Source: Lachnospiraceae bacterium (GTDB lineage: Bacteria; Bacillota; Clostridia; Lachnospirales; Lachnospiraceae). From it: a stretch of 64,000 bases of DNA. The position numbers and the translations under genes are program-made. The stretch lies in contig JAETQH010000014.1 in assembly GCA_021770785.1 (NCBI GenBank), positions 1 to 64,000 on the forward strand, written 5' to 3'. The notes beneath the pieces were generated by a model. The model was not told the DNA's origin, did not search any database, and worked only from the letters and a program-made list of their open reading frames with translations. Below, in pieces: positions 45,423-54,713 of this stretch. How positions within the stretch are numbered: position 1 is the first letter of the stretch; every line of letters begins with the position of its first letter.

Positions 45423-46295
45423 ATGCGTAATTTTATTATTACTACCGATTCTACCGCTGATTTATCTCCGGAGTATGTGGAAAAACATCAGCTTCGCATT
45501 ATGTCACTGCCCTATACCATTGACGGCACTACCTATACCTGGGAAAATCCTATGCCGGTCAAAGAATTTTACGATAAAATGCGGAATGGCTCCCTGCCCA
45601 CCACTTCTCAGGTAAATCCGCAGGAGGCATCTGCTTTATTCGACGATATTTTAAAGGAACAGGATGTGGATATTCTCCATATTGCCTTTTCCTCCGGTAT
45701 GAGCGGCAGCTGCAGCAACTGCCATCTTGCCGCAGCCGAAATGGAAGAAAAATACCCGGGACGCCGTGTGGTTATCGTGGATTCCTTAGCTGCCACCTTA
45801 GGGGAGGGGCTTTTCGTACACAAGGCAGTCACTATGAAAGAAGCGGGAAAATCCTTTGATGAGACTGTCTCCTGGTTGGAGGAAAACAAGCTGCATTTAG
45901 TCCACAATTTCACGGTGGACGACCTTTTCCATCTCCACCGGGGCGGGCGTCTGTCAAAAACGGCTGCCGTTCTGGGTACTATGATTAACTTAAAGCCTGT
46001 ACTGCACGTAGATGACGAGGGACATCTGGTTATGCTGAGCAAAGTCCGGGGACGAAAGAAATCTTTAATCGGTCTTGTGGACTGTATGGAAAAACAGATT
46101 GGTTCCTGGAAAGACAAAAATGACGTGGTCTTCATCAGCCATGGCGACTGCGAACAGGATGCCCGGTTTGTGGCGGATTTGATTAAAGAGCGGTTAGGTC
46201 TTGAAAGTTTCGTCATTGACTATATCGGACCCACCATCGGCGCCCATTCGGGCCCCGGTACGGTGGCACTGTTCTACATGGGTGATTACCGCTAA
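45423..46295 (+). CDS. DegV family fatty-acid-binding protein
   Basis: 290 residues. The DegV/FakB pattern is complete: FIITTDSTADLSPEYVEK, then GSLPTTSQVNPQEASALFDDIL, AFSSGMSGSCSNCHLAA, VVIVDSLAATLGEGLFVHKA, VDDLFHLHRGGRLSKTAAVLG and, at the end, IGPTIGAHSGPGTVALFYMG. Such proteins bind fatty acids and present them to a FakA kinase for acyl-phosphate formation. FakA is not in the window. Single-gene unit ending in two hairpins. Confidence 0.95.
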   Translation: MRNFIITTDSTADLSPEYVEKHQLRIMSLPYTIDGTTYTWENPMPVKEFYDKMRNGSLPTTSQVNPQEASALFDDILKEQDVDILHIAFSSGMSGSCSNCHLAAAEMEEKYPGRRVVIVDSLAATLGEGLFVHKAVTMKEAGKSFDETVSWLEENKLHLVHNFTVDDLFHLHRGGRLSKTAAVLGTMINLKPVLHVDDEGHLVMLSKVRGRKKSLIGLVDCMEKQIGSWKDKNDVVFISHGDCEQDARFVADLIKERLGLESFVIDYIGPTIGAHSGPGTVALFYMGDYR

Positions 46296-46310
46296 GCCCG
46301 CCTTGAACAC

Positions 46311-46402
46311 AGAGTGGAAAAGCCCGTTTCCACTCTATAAAATAAAACCGGAAAGATTTCCGCTCTGTCTCAATACAGAATTGGAAATCTTTCCGGTTTT
46401 TT
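46311..46402. terminator. Hairpin plus bidirectional terminator between degV and purB
   Basis: A ten-pair hairpin AGAGTGGAAA/TTTCCACTCT (46311-46336) is followed by AAAACCGGAAAGATTTCC (46344-46361) paired with GGAAATCTTTCCGG (46383-46396) and T-runs on both strands. It serves convergent degV and purB. Confidence 0.85.
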
Positions 46403-46407
46403 ATTAT

Positions 46408-47859
46408 CTATACATTAATTTCAGCTTTCACACCCAGAATATCCTTATTTGCCTCCAAAATCGGATTTACAACCTCCGCTAAGAACTTATCCACCTGAAT
46501 GGGTGCACGTCCCACATACTTCGAAGGCTCCATAGTTGCCTGCAATTCCTCTAAGGTAAGGTTAAATTCTTTATCTGCCGCAATCAGCTCCAACAGATTA
46601 TTGTCTTTTCCCTCTTCCTTTACCGTCTTTCCCGCCTGCATGGACAGGGTACGGATTTTCTCATGGAGCTCCTGACGGTTTCCACCGTTCTTTACCGCAT
46701 CCATCATGATATTTTCTGTCGCCATAAACGGAAGCTCCGCCATCATATGCTTTGTAATAACCTTATCATATACCACAAGACCGTCTACCACGTTTAAGCA
46801 AAGGTCTAAGATACCGTCAACGGCAAGGAACCCTTCCGGAATGGAAAGCCTCTTATTTGCCGAGTCATCTAAGGTTCTCTCAAACCACTGGGTAGCAGAG
46901 GTAATCGCCGGATTTAAGGCATCAATCATCACGTAGCGGGATAAGGACGCAATACGCTCGGAACGCATGGGATTTCTCTTATATGCCATGGCAGAGGAAC
47001 CAATCTGATTTTTCTCAAAGGGCTCTTCCACCTCTTTTAAATGCTGCAGCAAACGGATATCGTTGGACATCTTGTGGGCGCTGGCTGCAATTCCCGCTAA
47101 AATATTGGCAACTCTGGTATCCACTTTTCTGGAATAGGTCTGTCCGGAAACGGCGTAACACTGCTCAAAGCCCATTTTCTCCGCAATCATCGGGTCAATC
47201 CTGTCAATGGTCTCCTGGTCGCCGTTAAACAGCTCCAAAAAGCTCGCCTGGGTTCCCGTGGTTCCTTTAGAGCCTAATAATTTCAGGCTGCCCATCACAT
47301 AGTCTAAATCCTCTAAATCCATGATAAATTCCTGTGCCCAGAGGGTTGCCCTCTTACCGACAGTAGTAGGCTGCGCCGGCTGGAAATGGGTAAATGCCAG
47401 AGTCGGCAGATTTTTGTAGGTATCTGCAAATTTTGCCAGCTCCCCAATGACATTCACTAATTTCGTGCGCACCAGCTTTAACGCCTCACGCATAACGATA
47501 ATATCTGTATTATCCCCCACATAGCAGGAGGTTGCCCCAAGATGGATAATGCCTGCCGCCTTCGGACACTGCTGTCCGTAAGCATATACATGGCTCATCA
47601 CATCATGGCGCACCAGCTTCTCCCGCTCTCTTGCCACCTCGTAATTGATGTCCTCAGCATGAGCCTTTAACTCGTCAATCTGCTCCTGGGAAATGACAGG
47701 CTTTCCGTTCTCAGAAAGCCCTAACTCCATCTCTACCTCAGCTAAGGCAATCCACAGCTTTCTCCAGGTCTTAAACTTCATATTCTGGGAAAAAATGTAC
47801 TGCATTTCCTTGCTGGCATACCGCTCTGACAGCGGGCTTGTATATCTATCTGTACTCAT
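46408..47859 (-). CDS. purB: Adenylosuccinate lyase
   Basis: 483 residues. It cleaves SAICAR and adenylosuccinate in purine synthesis. The superfamily signature is QIGSSAMAYKRNPMRSERI (signature loop). HDVMSHVYAYGQQCPKAAGIIHLGATSCYVGDN and LPTLAFTHFQPAQPTTVGKRATLW hold the catalytic His residues. The length and KVDTRVANILAGIAASAHKM segment fit the longer PurB subtype found in clostridia. It is last of purC-purF-purB on the minus strand, separated from purF by a 131-base structured element. Confidence 0.96.
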   Translation of the reverse strand: MSTDRYTSPLSERYASKEMQYIFSQNMKFKTWRKLWIALAEVEMELGLSENGKPVISQEQIDELKAHAEDINYEVAREREKLVRHDVMSHVYAYGQQCPKAAGIIHLGATSCYVGDNTDIIVMREALKLVRTKLVNVIGELAKFADTYKNLPTLAFTHFQPAQPTTVGKRATLWAQEFIMDLEDLDYVMGSLKLLGSKGTTGTQASFLELFNGDQETIDRIDPMIAEKMGFEQCYAVSGQTYSRKVDTRVANILAGIAASAHKMSNDIRLLQHLKEVEEPFEKNQIGSSAMAYKRNPMRSERIASLSRYVMIDALNPAITSATQWFERTLDDSANKRLSIPEGFLAVDGILDLCLNVVDGLVVYDKVITKHMMAELPFMATENIMMDAVKNGGNRQELHEKIRTLSMQAGKTVKEEGKDNNLLELIAADKEFNLTLEELQATMEPSKYVGRAPIQVDKFLAEVVNPILEANKDILGVKAEINV

Positions 47860-47877
47860 ATCGTTCTCCTTTTATTT

Positions 47878-48008
47878 AGCAGCCTGCGTGCAGCGGACAG
47901 TTCGAAATCGCAGATTTCTCACTGTTCGTTGCACCTTCAAATGCCCTTGTTCAGAAAACTTTTCATGCAAGCATGAAGTTTTCTGCTCAAGTGCATTCTC
48001 AGTCTGCT
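47878..48008. ncRNA. Three-way-junction structured element between purF and purB
   Basis: P1: AGCAGCCTG (47878-47886) with CAGTCTGCT (48000-48008), one mismatch. P2: 47888-47934, a 22-position stem with a GCA loop. P3: AATGCCCTTG (47940-47949) with CAAGTGCATT (47988-47997), enclosing a CAGAAAAC/GTTTTCTG hairpin. In P2 two pairs are G-T on the plus strand but would be A-C mismatches on the minus strand. No family recognised. Confidence 0.65.
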
Positions 48009-49492
48009 TATCGTTCAAAATCTCCGCGGATATCTTCCTTCGGCGGCTCCATGGGATAGGTTCCGGTAAAGCATCCTTTACAGATGTTCAGCCCTCCCAC
48101 CATTTCCTCTAGGCGGTCAATTCCAAGATATCCTAAGGAATCCGCTCCGATAATATCCCGAATCTCATCAATGGAATGCTTATAGGCAATCAGCTGCTCC
48201 CGCTCCGGAATATCCGTTCCGAAATAGCAGGGCCATAAGAACGGCGGAGAGCTGATACGGACATGCACCTCCGTTGCTCCTGCATCACGAAGCAGTTTGA
48301 TAGTAGGATTAGAAGTAGTTCCCCGGACAATGGAGTCATCAATCATAATGACACGCTTACCCCACACTGCCTCCTTTAAAACATTCAGCTTCACCCGGAC
48401 ACCAGACTCCCTGCTGCTCTGCTTTGGTTTAATAAAGGTTCTTCCCACATAGCTGTTTTTCACAAAGGCTGTTCCGTAAGGAATCCCGGACTGTAAGGAA
48501 TATCCTAAGGCTGCTGCATTGCCGGACTCCGGCACGCCCACTACCAAATCCGCCTCCACCGGAGAGTCCATGGCCAAAAACCTTCCCGCCTGGATTCTTG
48601 ACGCATAGACGCTGACATTGTCAATGTGGCTGTCCGGTCTTGCAAAATAAATATATTCAAAAATACATCTTGCCTCCTGCTGTTTCGGAAGCGCCATGGA
48701 TAAATCGGACCAAATCCCGCCCTCCGGCGTAATGGTGACAATCTCCCCCGGAAGCACGTCTCTGACAAACTCCGCCCCCACCGTGTCAAGGGCACATGTT
48801 TCCGAGGCAATGATATAGGCATTGTCTCTTTTTCCGATACAAAGAGGTTTAAAACCGAAGGGATCCCTTGCACCGATTAATTTCCGCGGGCTCATAACCA
48901 CTAAAGAATATGCCCCCTTAATCTTTTTACACGCTCTGCTGACCGCCTCTTCTACCGTTTTGGAATTTAAACGCTCCCTTGCAATGTGGTAAGCAATCAC
49001 CTCGGAGTCAATGGTGGTCTGGAAAATCGCTCCGGTGTACTCTAAATCCTTCCGCAGCTCCGTGGCATTAATCAGGTTTCCGTTGTGGGCAAGGGCTAAG
49101 GTTCCTTTGACATAGTTTAATACCAAAGGCTGTGCGTTTTCACGGGTGGAGGCCCCTGCGGTGGAATACCGCACATGTCCCACGCCAATGTCTCCGTGCA
49201 TGGGTTCTAAATTTTCCTGGGTAAACACCTCATTCACCAGTCCCATTCCCTTATAGGAAGTTACTTTTCCTTTGGGCCCGTTGGTTTCGCTGACTGCAAT
49301 ACCGCAGCTCTCCTGTCCCCGGTGCTGCAGGGCAAACAGTCCGTAATAAATCGTGGATGCAACATCTTTTCCGTCAAAATCATACATTCCAAAAACGCCG
49401 CATTCCTCATGCAGTTCATCCGCATGTATTCCGTTTTCACGGAAATCCGCATCCCCGAAGAATGCAGGTTCTTTCCATTCCTTGTTATTCAT
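48008..49492 (-). CDS. purF: Amidophosphoribosyltransferase
   Basis: 494 residues. First committed step of purine synthesis (PRPP plus glutamine to phosphoribosylamine). A 30-residue propeptide precedes Cys31 in EECGVFGMYDFDG, which becomes the N-terminal nucleophile after cleavage. The PRPP-binding motif is RVIMIDDSIVRGTTSNPTI. The C-terminal CKGCFTGTYP contributes cysteines of the [4Fe-4S] cluster found in the B. subtilis-type enzyme. RYSTAGASTRENAQPL is also diagnostic. Middle gene of purC-purF-purB. Confidence 0.97.
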   Translation of the reverse strand: MNNKEWKEPAFFGDADFRENGIHADELHEECGVFGMYDFDGKDVASTIYYGLFALQHRGQESCGIAVSETNGPKGKVTSYKGMGLVNEVFTQENLEPMHGDIGVGHVRYSTAGASTRENAQPLVLNYVKGTLALAHNGNLINATELRKDLEYTGAIFQTTIDSEVIAYHIARERLNSKTVEEAVSRACKKIKGAYSLVVMSPRKLIGARDPFGFKPLCIGKRDNAYIIASETCALDTVGAEFVRDVLPGEIVTITPEGGIWSDLSMALPKQQEARCIFEYIYFARPDSHIDNVSVYASRIQAGRFLAMDSPVEADLVVGVPESGNAAALGYSLQSGIPYGTAFVKNSYVGRTFIKPKQSSRESGVRVKLNVLKEAVWGKRVIMIDDSIVRGTTSNPTIKLLRDAGATEVHVRISSPPFLWPCYFGTDIPEREQLIAYKHSIDEIRDIIGADSLGYLGIDRLEEMVGGLNICKGCFTGTYPMEPPKEDIRGDFER

Positions 49493-49507
49493 AAATGCAG
49501 GTTCTCC

Positions 49508-50386
49508 CTATGCAAATTTCTTGCCTGTCAAAAGTGCAAATGCTTCTTCGTATTTCTCTACCGTCTTTGTAATAACTTCTTCCGGAAGTAAGTAATCGCT
49601 GTCCGGATTTGCCTTTAACCAGTCTCTTACAAACTGCTTATCGAAGGAAGGCTGGGATTTTCCTGCCTCATATCCTTCTAACGGCCAGAATCTGGAGCTG
49701 TCCGGTGTCAGCATTTCATCACCTAACACTACGTTTCCGTTTTCATCTAAACCGAACTCAAACTTGGTGTCTGCGATAATAATGCCTTTGCTCAACGCAT
49801 ATTCTGCACATTTCTTATATAATGCAACGGTATATTCTTTAATCTTCTCCGCGTACTCTGTTCCTTTGCCCGGATAAATCTTCTCTAAGATTTCCACGCT
49901 TCTCTCAAAGGAAATATTCTCATCATGTAATCCGATTTCAGCTTTCGTACTTGGTGTGTAAATCGGCTCCGGCAATTTATCGGACTCTACTAATCCCTCC
50001 GGAAGTTTAATACCACAGACGGTACCGTTTTCCTTGTAACTCTCCCAGCCGCTTCCGGTGATATAACCGCGGACGATACACTCAATAGGGAGCATCTCTA
50101 ATTTTTTACACATCATGCTGTTTCCGTCAAATCTCTCCTGTCGGAAAAACTCCGGCATGTCCTTTACATCTACGGAAATCATGTGGTTTGGTACAATATC
50201 TTTTGTGAAATCAAACCAGAATTTAGACATCTGAGTCAAAATCGCACCCTTTTTGGTAATCTTATTTTTCAAAATATGGTCAAAAGCAGAAATTCTGTCT
50301 GTCGCAACAATAATCATGCTCTGCCCATTATCGTATACTTCACGTACTTTGCCTTCTTTTACCGGCGAAAATGCTTGTGTTCCCAT
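49508..50386 (-). CDS. purC: SAICAR synthetase
   Basis: 292 residues, a typical length for the longer PurC type. It joins CAIR and aspartate with ATP. Blocks visible are GKVREVYDNGQSMIIVATDRISAFD, IPNHM-like IVPNHMISVDV, PIECIVRGYITGSGWESY, IIADTKFEFGLDENGNVVLGDE and LTPDSSRFWP. It heads the minus-strand purC-purF-purB group, with 15 bases to purF, and has a consensus promoter about 65 bases upstream. No guanine riboswitch or PurR-box pair was recognised in the leader. Confidence 0.97.
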   Translation of the reverse strand: MGTQAFSPVKEGKVREVYDNGQSMIIVATDRISAFDHILKNKITKKGAILTQMSKFWFDFTKDIVPNHMISVDVKDMPEFFRQERFDGNSMMCKKLEMLPIECIVRGYITGSGWESYKENGTVCGIKLPEGLVESDKLPEPIYTPSTKAEIGLHDENISFERSVEILEKIYPGKGTEYAEKIKEYTVALYKKCAEYALSKGIIIADTKFEFGLDENGNVVLGDEMLTPDSSRFWPLEGYEAGKSQPSFDKQFVRDWLKANPDSDYLLPEEVITKTVEKYEEAFALLTGKKFA

Positions 50387-50449
50387 GCTTTTTTATCCTC
50401 TTTTCCGGTGTAAACACACCAATTTGTCTAATTCTACTGTTACTTCAAA

Positions 50450-50479
50450 ATTATAATACAGCGGCTTTTAGAAAGTCAA
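50450..50479 (-). promoter_or_regulatory. Promoter of purC operon
   Basis: On the minus strand: TTGACT (50474-50479), an 18-base spacer and TATAAT (50450-50455). The surrounding 50387-50655 region is AT-rich, with no other feature recognised. Confidence 0.75.
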
Positions 50480-50655
50480 TGTTTTTACCCGTTTCGCCGC
50501 AAAATGACCTATAGAAAAATAAGTTTTTTTTATTAGTATTTTTGTACATTTTATTTATCTCATTAGTTTTACTTATAAAATCATTTAAGCTTTCTAATTC
50601 AAAAAATTTCCATTTAGGATACAACGTACTTTAGTACCAGAGTATAATGACAGAC

Positions 50656-50698
50656 CAAAAAAAGCAGTATGTGCCTTTTTTACACATACTGCCTTTTT
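50656..50698 (-). terminator. Terminator after gpmI
   Basis: GCAGTATGTG pairs with CACATACTGC (50664-50692). On the minus strand it is followed by seven T residues, ending the glycolytic run. Confidence 0.9.
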
Positions 50699-50707
50699 AC
50701 TTTATGT

Positions 50708-52249
50708 CTATTTCTTAATTAACAAGGATTTTCCGGTCATCTCTTTGGGCTGCTCCATTCCCATCAGCTCAATCATGGTAGGAATAATATCCGCAAGGCA
50801 TCCGTCCTCTTTCAAACCGTATGCCGGATCTGCATTGATTAAGATAAACGGCACCGGATTTGTGGTATGGGCGGTAAACGGGTCGCCTGTCTCATAGTCC
50901 ACTAACTGCTCTGCGTTTCCGTGGTCTGCACATAAGAACATCTGACCGTCCACTTCCTTTAACGCTGCAACCGCTTTTCCCACACAGGTATCCACCGTCT
51001 CAACGGCTTTCTTTGCCGCCTCTAAGATACCGGTATGTCCCACCATATCCGGGTTTGCAAAGTTAATGATAATCACATCATATTTCCGGGAACGAATCGC
51101 CTCGCAAAGCTTGTCGCAAACCTCCGGCGCACTCATTTCCGGCTGTAAATCATAGGTAGCAACCTTCGGGGATTTTACTAAGATACGGTCCTCTCCCTCG
51201 TTTGGCTCTTCCACACCGCCGTTGAAGAAGAAAGTAACATGGGCATATTTCTCCGTCTCAGCAATTCTCGCCTGGGTCTTTCCGTGGGCTGCCAAATATT
51301 CACCGAAGGTATTTTTCAGTTCTACCTTCTTGAAGGCAATCTCTTTATTCGGAATGGTCACATCATACTCGGTAAAGCAGATATAGGTCACATCTTTTCT
51401 TTCCCCTCTGTCAAATCCGTCAAACTCATCTGCACAAAATGCTCTGGTAATCTCACGGGCACGGTCCGGGCGGAAGTTAAAGAAGATAACGGTATCTTTA
51501 TCTTTAATGGTGGCAATTGGCGCACCGTTCTCTGTAATTGCAGTCGGAACAAAGAACTCGTCTGTCACGTCCTTTGCGTAGGAGGCATCCATGGCTGCCA
51601 CTGCACTCTCAGCGGTCTCGCCCTCACCCTTGGTCAGGACATTGTAAGCTTTCTCCACACGGTCCCAGCGGTTGTCACGGTCCATTACATAGTAACGGCC
51701 TGAGATAGAAGCGATTTTACCGACGCCGATTTCTTTCATTTTTGCCTCTAGTTCCTCCACAAAGCCTTTTCCGGAGGTAGGTGCGGTGTCACGCCCGTCT
51801 AAGAAACAGTGCACGTAAACATTCTCAATACCCTCTCTTTTTGCCAACTCTAATAAGCCGTAGAGATGGGTGTTGTGGCTGTGCACGCCTCCGTTCGAGA
51901 GCAGTCCGTAAAAATGTAAGTCAGAATTGTTTTTCTTTACATTTTCAATACCTGCTAACAGCGCTTCATTTTTAAAGAAATCGCCATCGTCGATTTCCTT
52001 GGTGATTCTGGTAAGCTCCTGGTAAACAATTCTTCCTGCACCCATGTTTAAGTGGCCTACCTCAGAGTTTCCCATCTGTCCGTCCGGCAGACCCACGGCA
52101 AGACCGCTGGCATATCCCTTTACATAAGGATAATCCTTCATTAAGCCGTCAATGTTGGGGGTGTTTGCCTGTGCTACGGCATTCCCCTCTGTTTTCTCAT
52201 TCAATCCGAATCCGTCTAAAATCATTAATACGGTAGGTTTTTTACTCAT
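50708..52249 (-). CDS. gpmI: 2,3-bisphosphoglycerate-independent phosphoglycerate mutase
   Basis: 513 residues from the ATG at 52249 (GTGAGGAAG upstream). It interconverts 3- and 2-phosphoglycerate using two Mn ions. PTVLMILDGFGLN and GNSEVGHLNMGAGRIVYQEL carry the phospho-serine. CFLDGRDTAPTSGKG, ISGRYYVMDRDNRWDRVEKA, NFANPDMVGHTG and CADHGNAEQLVD hold the alkaline-phosphatase-like metal ligands. Last gene of the gap-pgk-tpiA-capA-like-gpmI series. Confidence 0.97.
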   Translation of the reverse strand: MSKKPTVLMILDGFGLNEKTEGNAVAQANTPNIDGLMKDYPYVKGYASGLAVGLPDGQMGNSEVGHLNMGAGRIVYQELTRITKEIDDGDFFKNEALLAGIENVKKNNSDLHFYGLLSNGGVHSHNTHLYGLLELAKREGIENVYVHCFLDGRDTAPTSGKGFVEELEAKMKEIGVGKIASISGRYYVMDRDNRWDRVEKAYNVLTKGEGETAESAVAAMDASYAKDVTDEFFVPTAITENGAPIATIKDKDTVIFFNFRPDRAREITRAFCADEFDGFDRGERKDVTYICFTEYDVTIPNKEIAFKKVELKNTFGEYLAAHGKTQARIAETEKYAHVTFFFNGGVEEPNEGEDRILVKSPKVATYDLQPEMSAPEVCDKLCEAIRSRKYDVIIINFANPDMVGHTGILEAAKKAVETVDTCVGKAVAALKEVDGQMFLCADHGNAEQLVDYETGDPFTAHTTNPVPFILINADPAYGLKEDGCLADIIPTMIELMGMEQPKEMTGKSLLIKK

Positions 52250-52272
52250 TTCTTCCTCACTTTCCGCCGTTT

Positions 52273-53754
52273 TCACGGTCTTTTCCTTAAATTTCCAACA
52301 ATATCAATGGCATTCCCTTCATTATCCATATAGCCTCTCAGCTCTGTCGTGCAGATATCCGCATCTAACATCAACTGCACATCTTCCTCTGTTTCGGCGT
52401 ATTTATCATAAACATTACCCTCCGGGTCTATCCACACATCGGAGGATATCGCCGCTAGATAACGGTTAAATTCTTCTTTTTCCGCCTCATCCGTAATCAG
52501 GCTTGTGGTTAAATCTTTCTGTATACAGGGCTGGTACCTAAGCCGCAGGGAACCGTCCTCTCCAATGATAACCTGCGCCACCGTGGTATAGAGCACCGAA
52601 TCGGAAAACCAGAAATTTCCAAGGCTGTAGGCTACCGGAACGCCTTTCACGTAACCTGCCCCCTGAAGCCTGTGGGGGTGTCCGCCGATAATCACATCTG
52701 CTCCCGCCTCCGCAAATTTTTCTGCCAGATATCTCTGGGAAGTGTCCGGGTAAAGGGCTCCCTCCGTCCCCCAGTGTACCACGGCGATCACATAATCACT
52801 GTGCTCCTTTGCCTCCTGAATCACAGAGACAAACCGCCGGGGATTTAAGGTCTTTAAGACACCGTTCCGGGTATCCGACGCCTCCCTGGTATACTGGATA
52901 GAACGCTCGATTTCCGTAGCGCTGACTAAGGCGATTTTTCTCCCGTTTGCCACAAAATAAAGGATTTTACAAGCCTCTTCTATGTTTTCTCCTGCCCCGG
53001 AATAAGGAATCCTATTTTCCCTTAAATGTGCCAGCGTATCGGAAAGACCTTTTTCCCCGTAATCAAACACATGGTTATTCGCCAGCGTCACCGCATCCGC
53101 CCCAAATACAGAAAGCAGCTTTGCCATTTCCGGCCGGGCACGGAACACATAGTCCTTGCCCCAGAGCGCCTCCCTGCTTTCGGTATAGGTAAACTCATTG
53201 TTCATCACCATGATGTCTGACTGGTTCATAAGTTCTAACAGCTCTTCGGAAAAACAGCCGTAAATCCCATCCGGCTGCGCCTTCATATATTCCGTGGTGC
53301 ACCAGTCCTCCGCAAAATTAAAATCTCCGGTAAAACTGATGACCGTCTCTTGTTCTGCTGCACATTCCTTCCAGTAAACATTTTCCAACTGATAACTGTA
53401 AAAGCCTGTATCCCGGCAAAACTTCAGCCAGAGCACATGGATGGTTTCCCCTGTCGCCTCATACCAGCCTTCGGCAGCTAACTCTCCGTCTAACACCCTG
53501 CCTGCCAACGCAAAGATAGTTTCCTCGCCATAATTAGCCCCAAGCCACATCAGAAACGCCTCATCCAACACATATCCCGCTATAAATTCCTTTGTTGCAC
53601 CTCTTAAAATAACATCAAATGCCTCTGATAAATCCGTAAATTCTGCCGCTTCTTCCCTCATTTGTGTCTGTGCTGCCTCCACCTGTTGTCCCATTTCCGG
53701 ACACCCCAAAAAAACAAGCAGCATGAGTGCACCCATTCTGCACTTTTTGTTCAT
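52273..53754 (-). CDS. CapA family protein (metallophosphatase-like, exported)
   Basis: 493 residues with an N-terminal signal segment (about 8-22). The first ~130 residues are unassigned. From about residue 135 it is a CapA/PGA_cap domain: VISFTGDFNFAEDW, SDIMVMNNEFTYTES, ADAVTLANNHVFDYGEKGLSDT, IVHW-like AVVHWGTEGALYPDTSQRYLAEKFAEAGADVIIGGHPHRLQG and VAYSLGNFWFSD. The metal ligands are in place. Relatives act in poly-gamma-glutamate handling or as surface phosphatases. The role here is unknown. It is placed between tpiA and gpmI, possibly fortuitously. Confidence 0.85.
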   Translation of the reverse strand: MNKKCRMGALMLLVFLGCPEMGQQVEAAQTQMREEAAEFTDLSEAFDVILRGATKEFIAGYVLDEAFLMWLGANYGEETIFALAGRVLDGELAAEGWYEATGETIHVLWLKFCRDTGFYSYQLENVYWKECAAEQETVISFTGDFNFAEDWCTTEYMKAQPDGIYGCFSEELLELMNQSDIMVMNNEFTYTESREALWGKDYVFRARPEMAKLLSVFGADAVTLANNHVFDYGEKGLSDTLAHLRENRIPYSGAGENIEEACKILYFVANGRKIALVSATEIERSIQYTREASDTRNGVLKTLNPRRFVSVIQEAKEHSDYVIAVVHWGTEGALYPDTSQRYLAEKFAEAGADVIIGGHPHRLQGAGYVKGVPVAYSLGNFWFSDSVLYTTVAQVIIGEDGSLRLRYQPCIQKDLTTSLITDEAEKEEFNRYLAAISSDVWIDPEGNVYDKYAETEEDVQLMLDADICTTELRGYMDNEGNAIDIVGNLRKRP

Positions 53755-53769
53755 AAAATCCTCTCAGTG

Positions 53770-53800
53770 GAAAAAGGGAACCCTCTAAAAGGTTCCCTTC
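53770..53800 (-). terminator. Terminator after tpiA
   Basis: AAGGGAACC (53774-53782) pairs with GGTTCCCTT (53791-53799), followed on the minus strand by TTTTTCC, separating tpiA from the CapA-like gene. Confidence 0.8.
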
Positions 53801-53806
53801 GGATGC

Positions 53807-54556
53807 TTATTTGTAGTTGACGATTTTTCCAAAATCTGCTTTTAATGAAGCCCCGCCAACAAGACCGCCGTCGATATCCGGCTGTGCGAATAATTCTGCT
53901 GCATTTCCTGCATTTACAGAACCGCCGTACTGGATACGAACCTTCTCTGCGGTATCAGCGCCGTAAACCTCTGCAATACAGTCACGGATTGCTTTACAAA
54001 CCTCCTGTGCCTGCTCTGTGGTAGCGGTTTTTCCTGTTCCAATTGCCCAGATTGGCTCGTAAGCGATTACCATAGAAGCTACCTGCTCTGCGGTAATGTC
54101 TTTTAAGTCGGATTTAATCTGTAAACGAATCCAGTCAAGGGTAATTCCCATCTCTCTCTGCTCTAAAGACTCTCCACAGCAAAGGATTGGTACTAAGTTA
54201 TGCTCGAAGGCTTTTTTCACTTTCTTGTTGAGCATACAGTCGCACTCTTTGAAGTAGTCACGTCTCTCGGAATGACCGATGATAACGTATTTAACACCTG
54301 CGTCTACTAACATTTCAGGAGAAATCTCTCCGGTATATGCACCTTTCTCCTCGTAGTACATGTTTTCAGCACCAACTGCAACATTGGTTCCTTTTACTGC
54401 CTCAACCACCGGAACGATGTCGATTGCCGGTACACAGTAAACAACTTCTACGTCATCACTTGCTACAAGGGGTTTTAACTCTTCTACTAAAGCAACCGCC
54501 TGACTTGGAGTCATGTTCATTTTCCAGTTGCCGGCTACAATTTTCCTTCTTGACAT
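53807..54556 (-). CDS. tpiA: Triosephosphate isomerase
   Basis: 249 residues, the standard TIM length. It interconverts dihydroxyacetone phosphate and glyceraldehyde 3-phosphate. [16 protein letters not shown] contains the catalytic Lys. [12 protein letters not shown] contains the catalytic His. The catalytic Glu is in [24 protein letters not shown]. The phosphate loops [15 protein letters not shown] and [10 protein letters not shown] close the barrel. It is third in the glycolytic run, after gap and pgk. Confidence 0.98.
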   Translation of the reverse strand: MSRRKIVAGNWKMNMTPSQAVALVEELKPLVASDDVEVVYCVPAIDIVPVVEAVKGTNVAVGAENMYYEEKGAYTGEISPEMLVDAGVKYVIIGHSERRDYFKECDCMLNKKVKKAFEHNLVPILCCGESLEQREMGITLDWIRLQIKSDLKDITAEQVASMVIAYEPIWAIGTGKTATTEQAQEVCKAIRDCIAEVYGADTAEKVRIQYGGSVNAGNAAELFAQPDIDGGLVGGASLKADFGKIVNYK

Positions 54557-54617
54557 ATTCTTAATCCTCTTTCCCTATTTTTCCCATTTGGTAAATTTTT
54601 ATCTACGTGGCGGATTG

Positions 54618-54713
54618 CCGCTATTTATTTGTCATCTGCGGCAGACAACAAGGGCGTTGTTGCCGCATTTAAGGTTACCGCTGTTTTATTTGTCGTCTGC
54701 GGCAACAACGCCC
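54618..54713. repeat. Diverged duplication and inverted repeat at the pgk-tpiA junction
   Basis: 54618-54650 and 54678-54710 are related ~33-base direct repeats (period 60); the second includes the pgk stop codon. In addition, 54652-54666 and 54699-54713 form a perfect 15-base inverted repeat (GGGCGTTGTTGCCGC), placing the stop codon in the loop of a hairpin. Confidence 0.75.
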
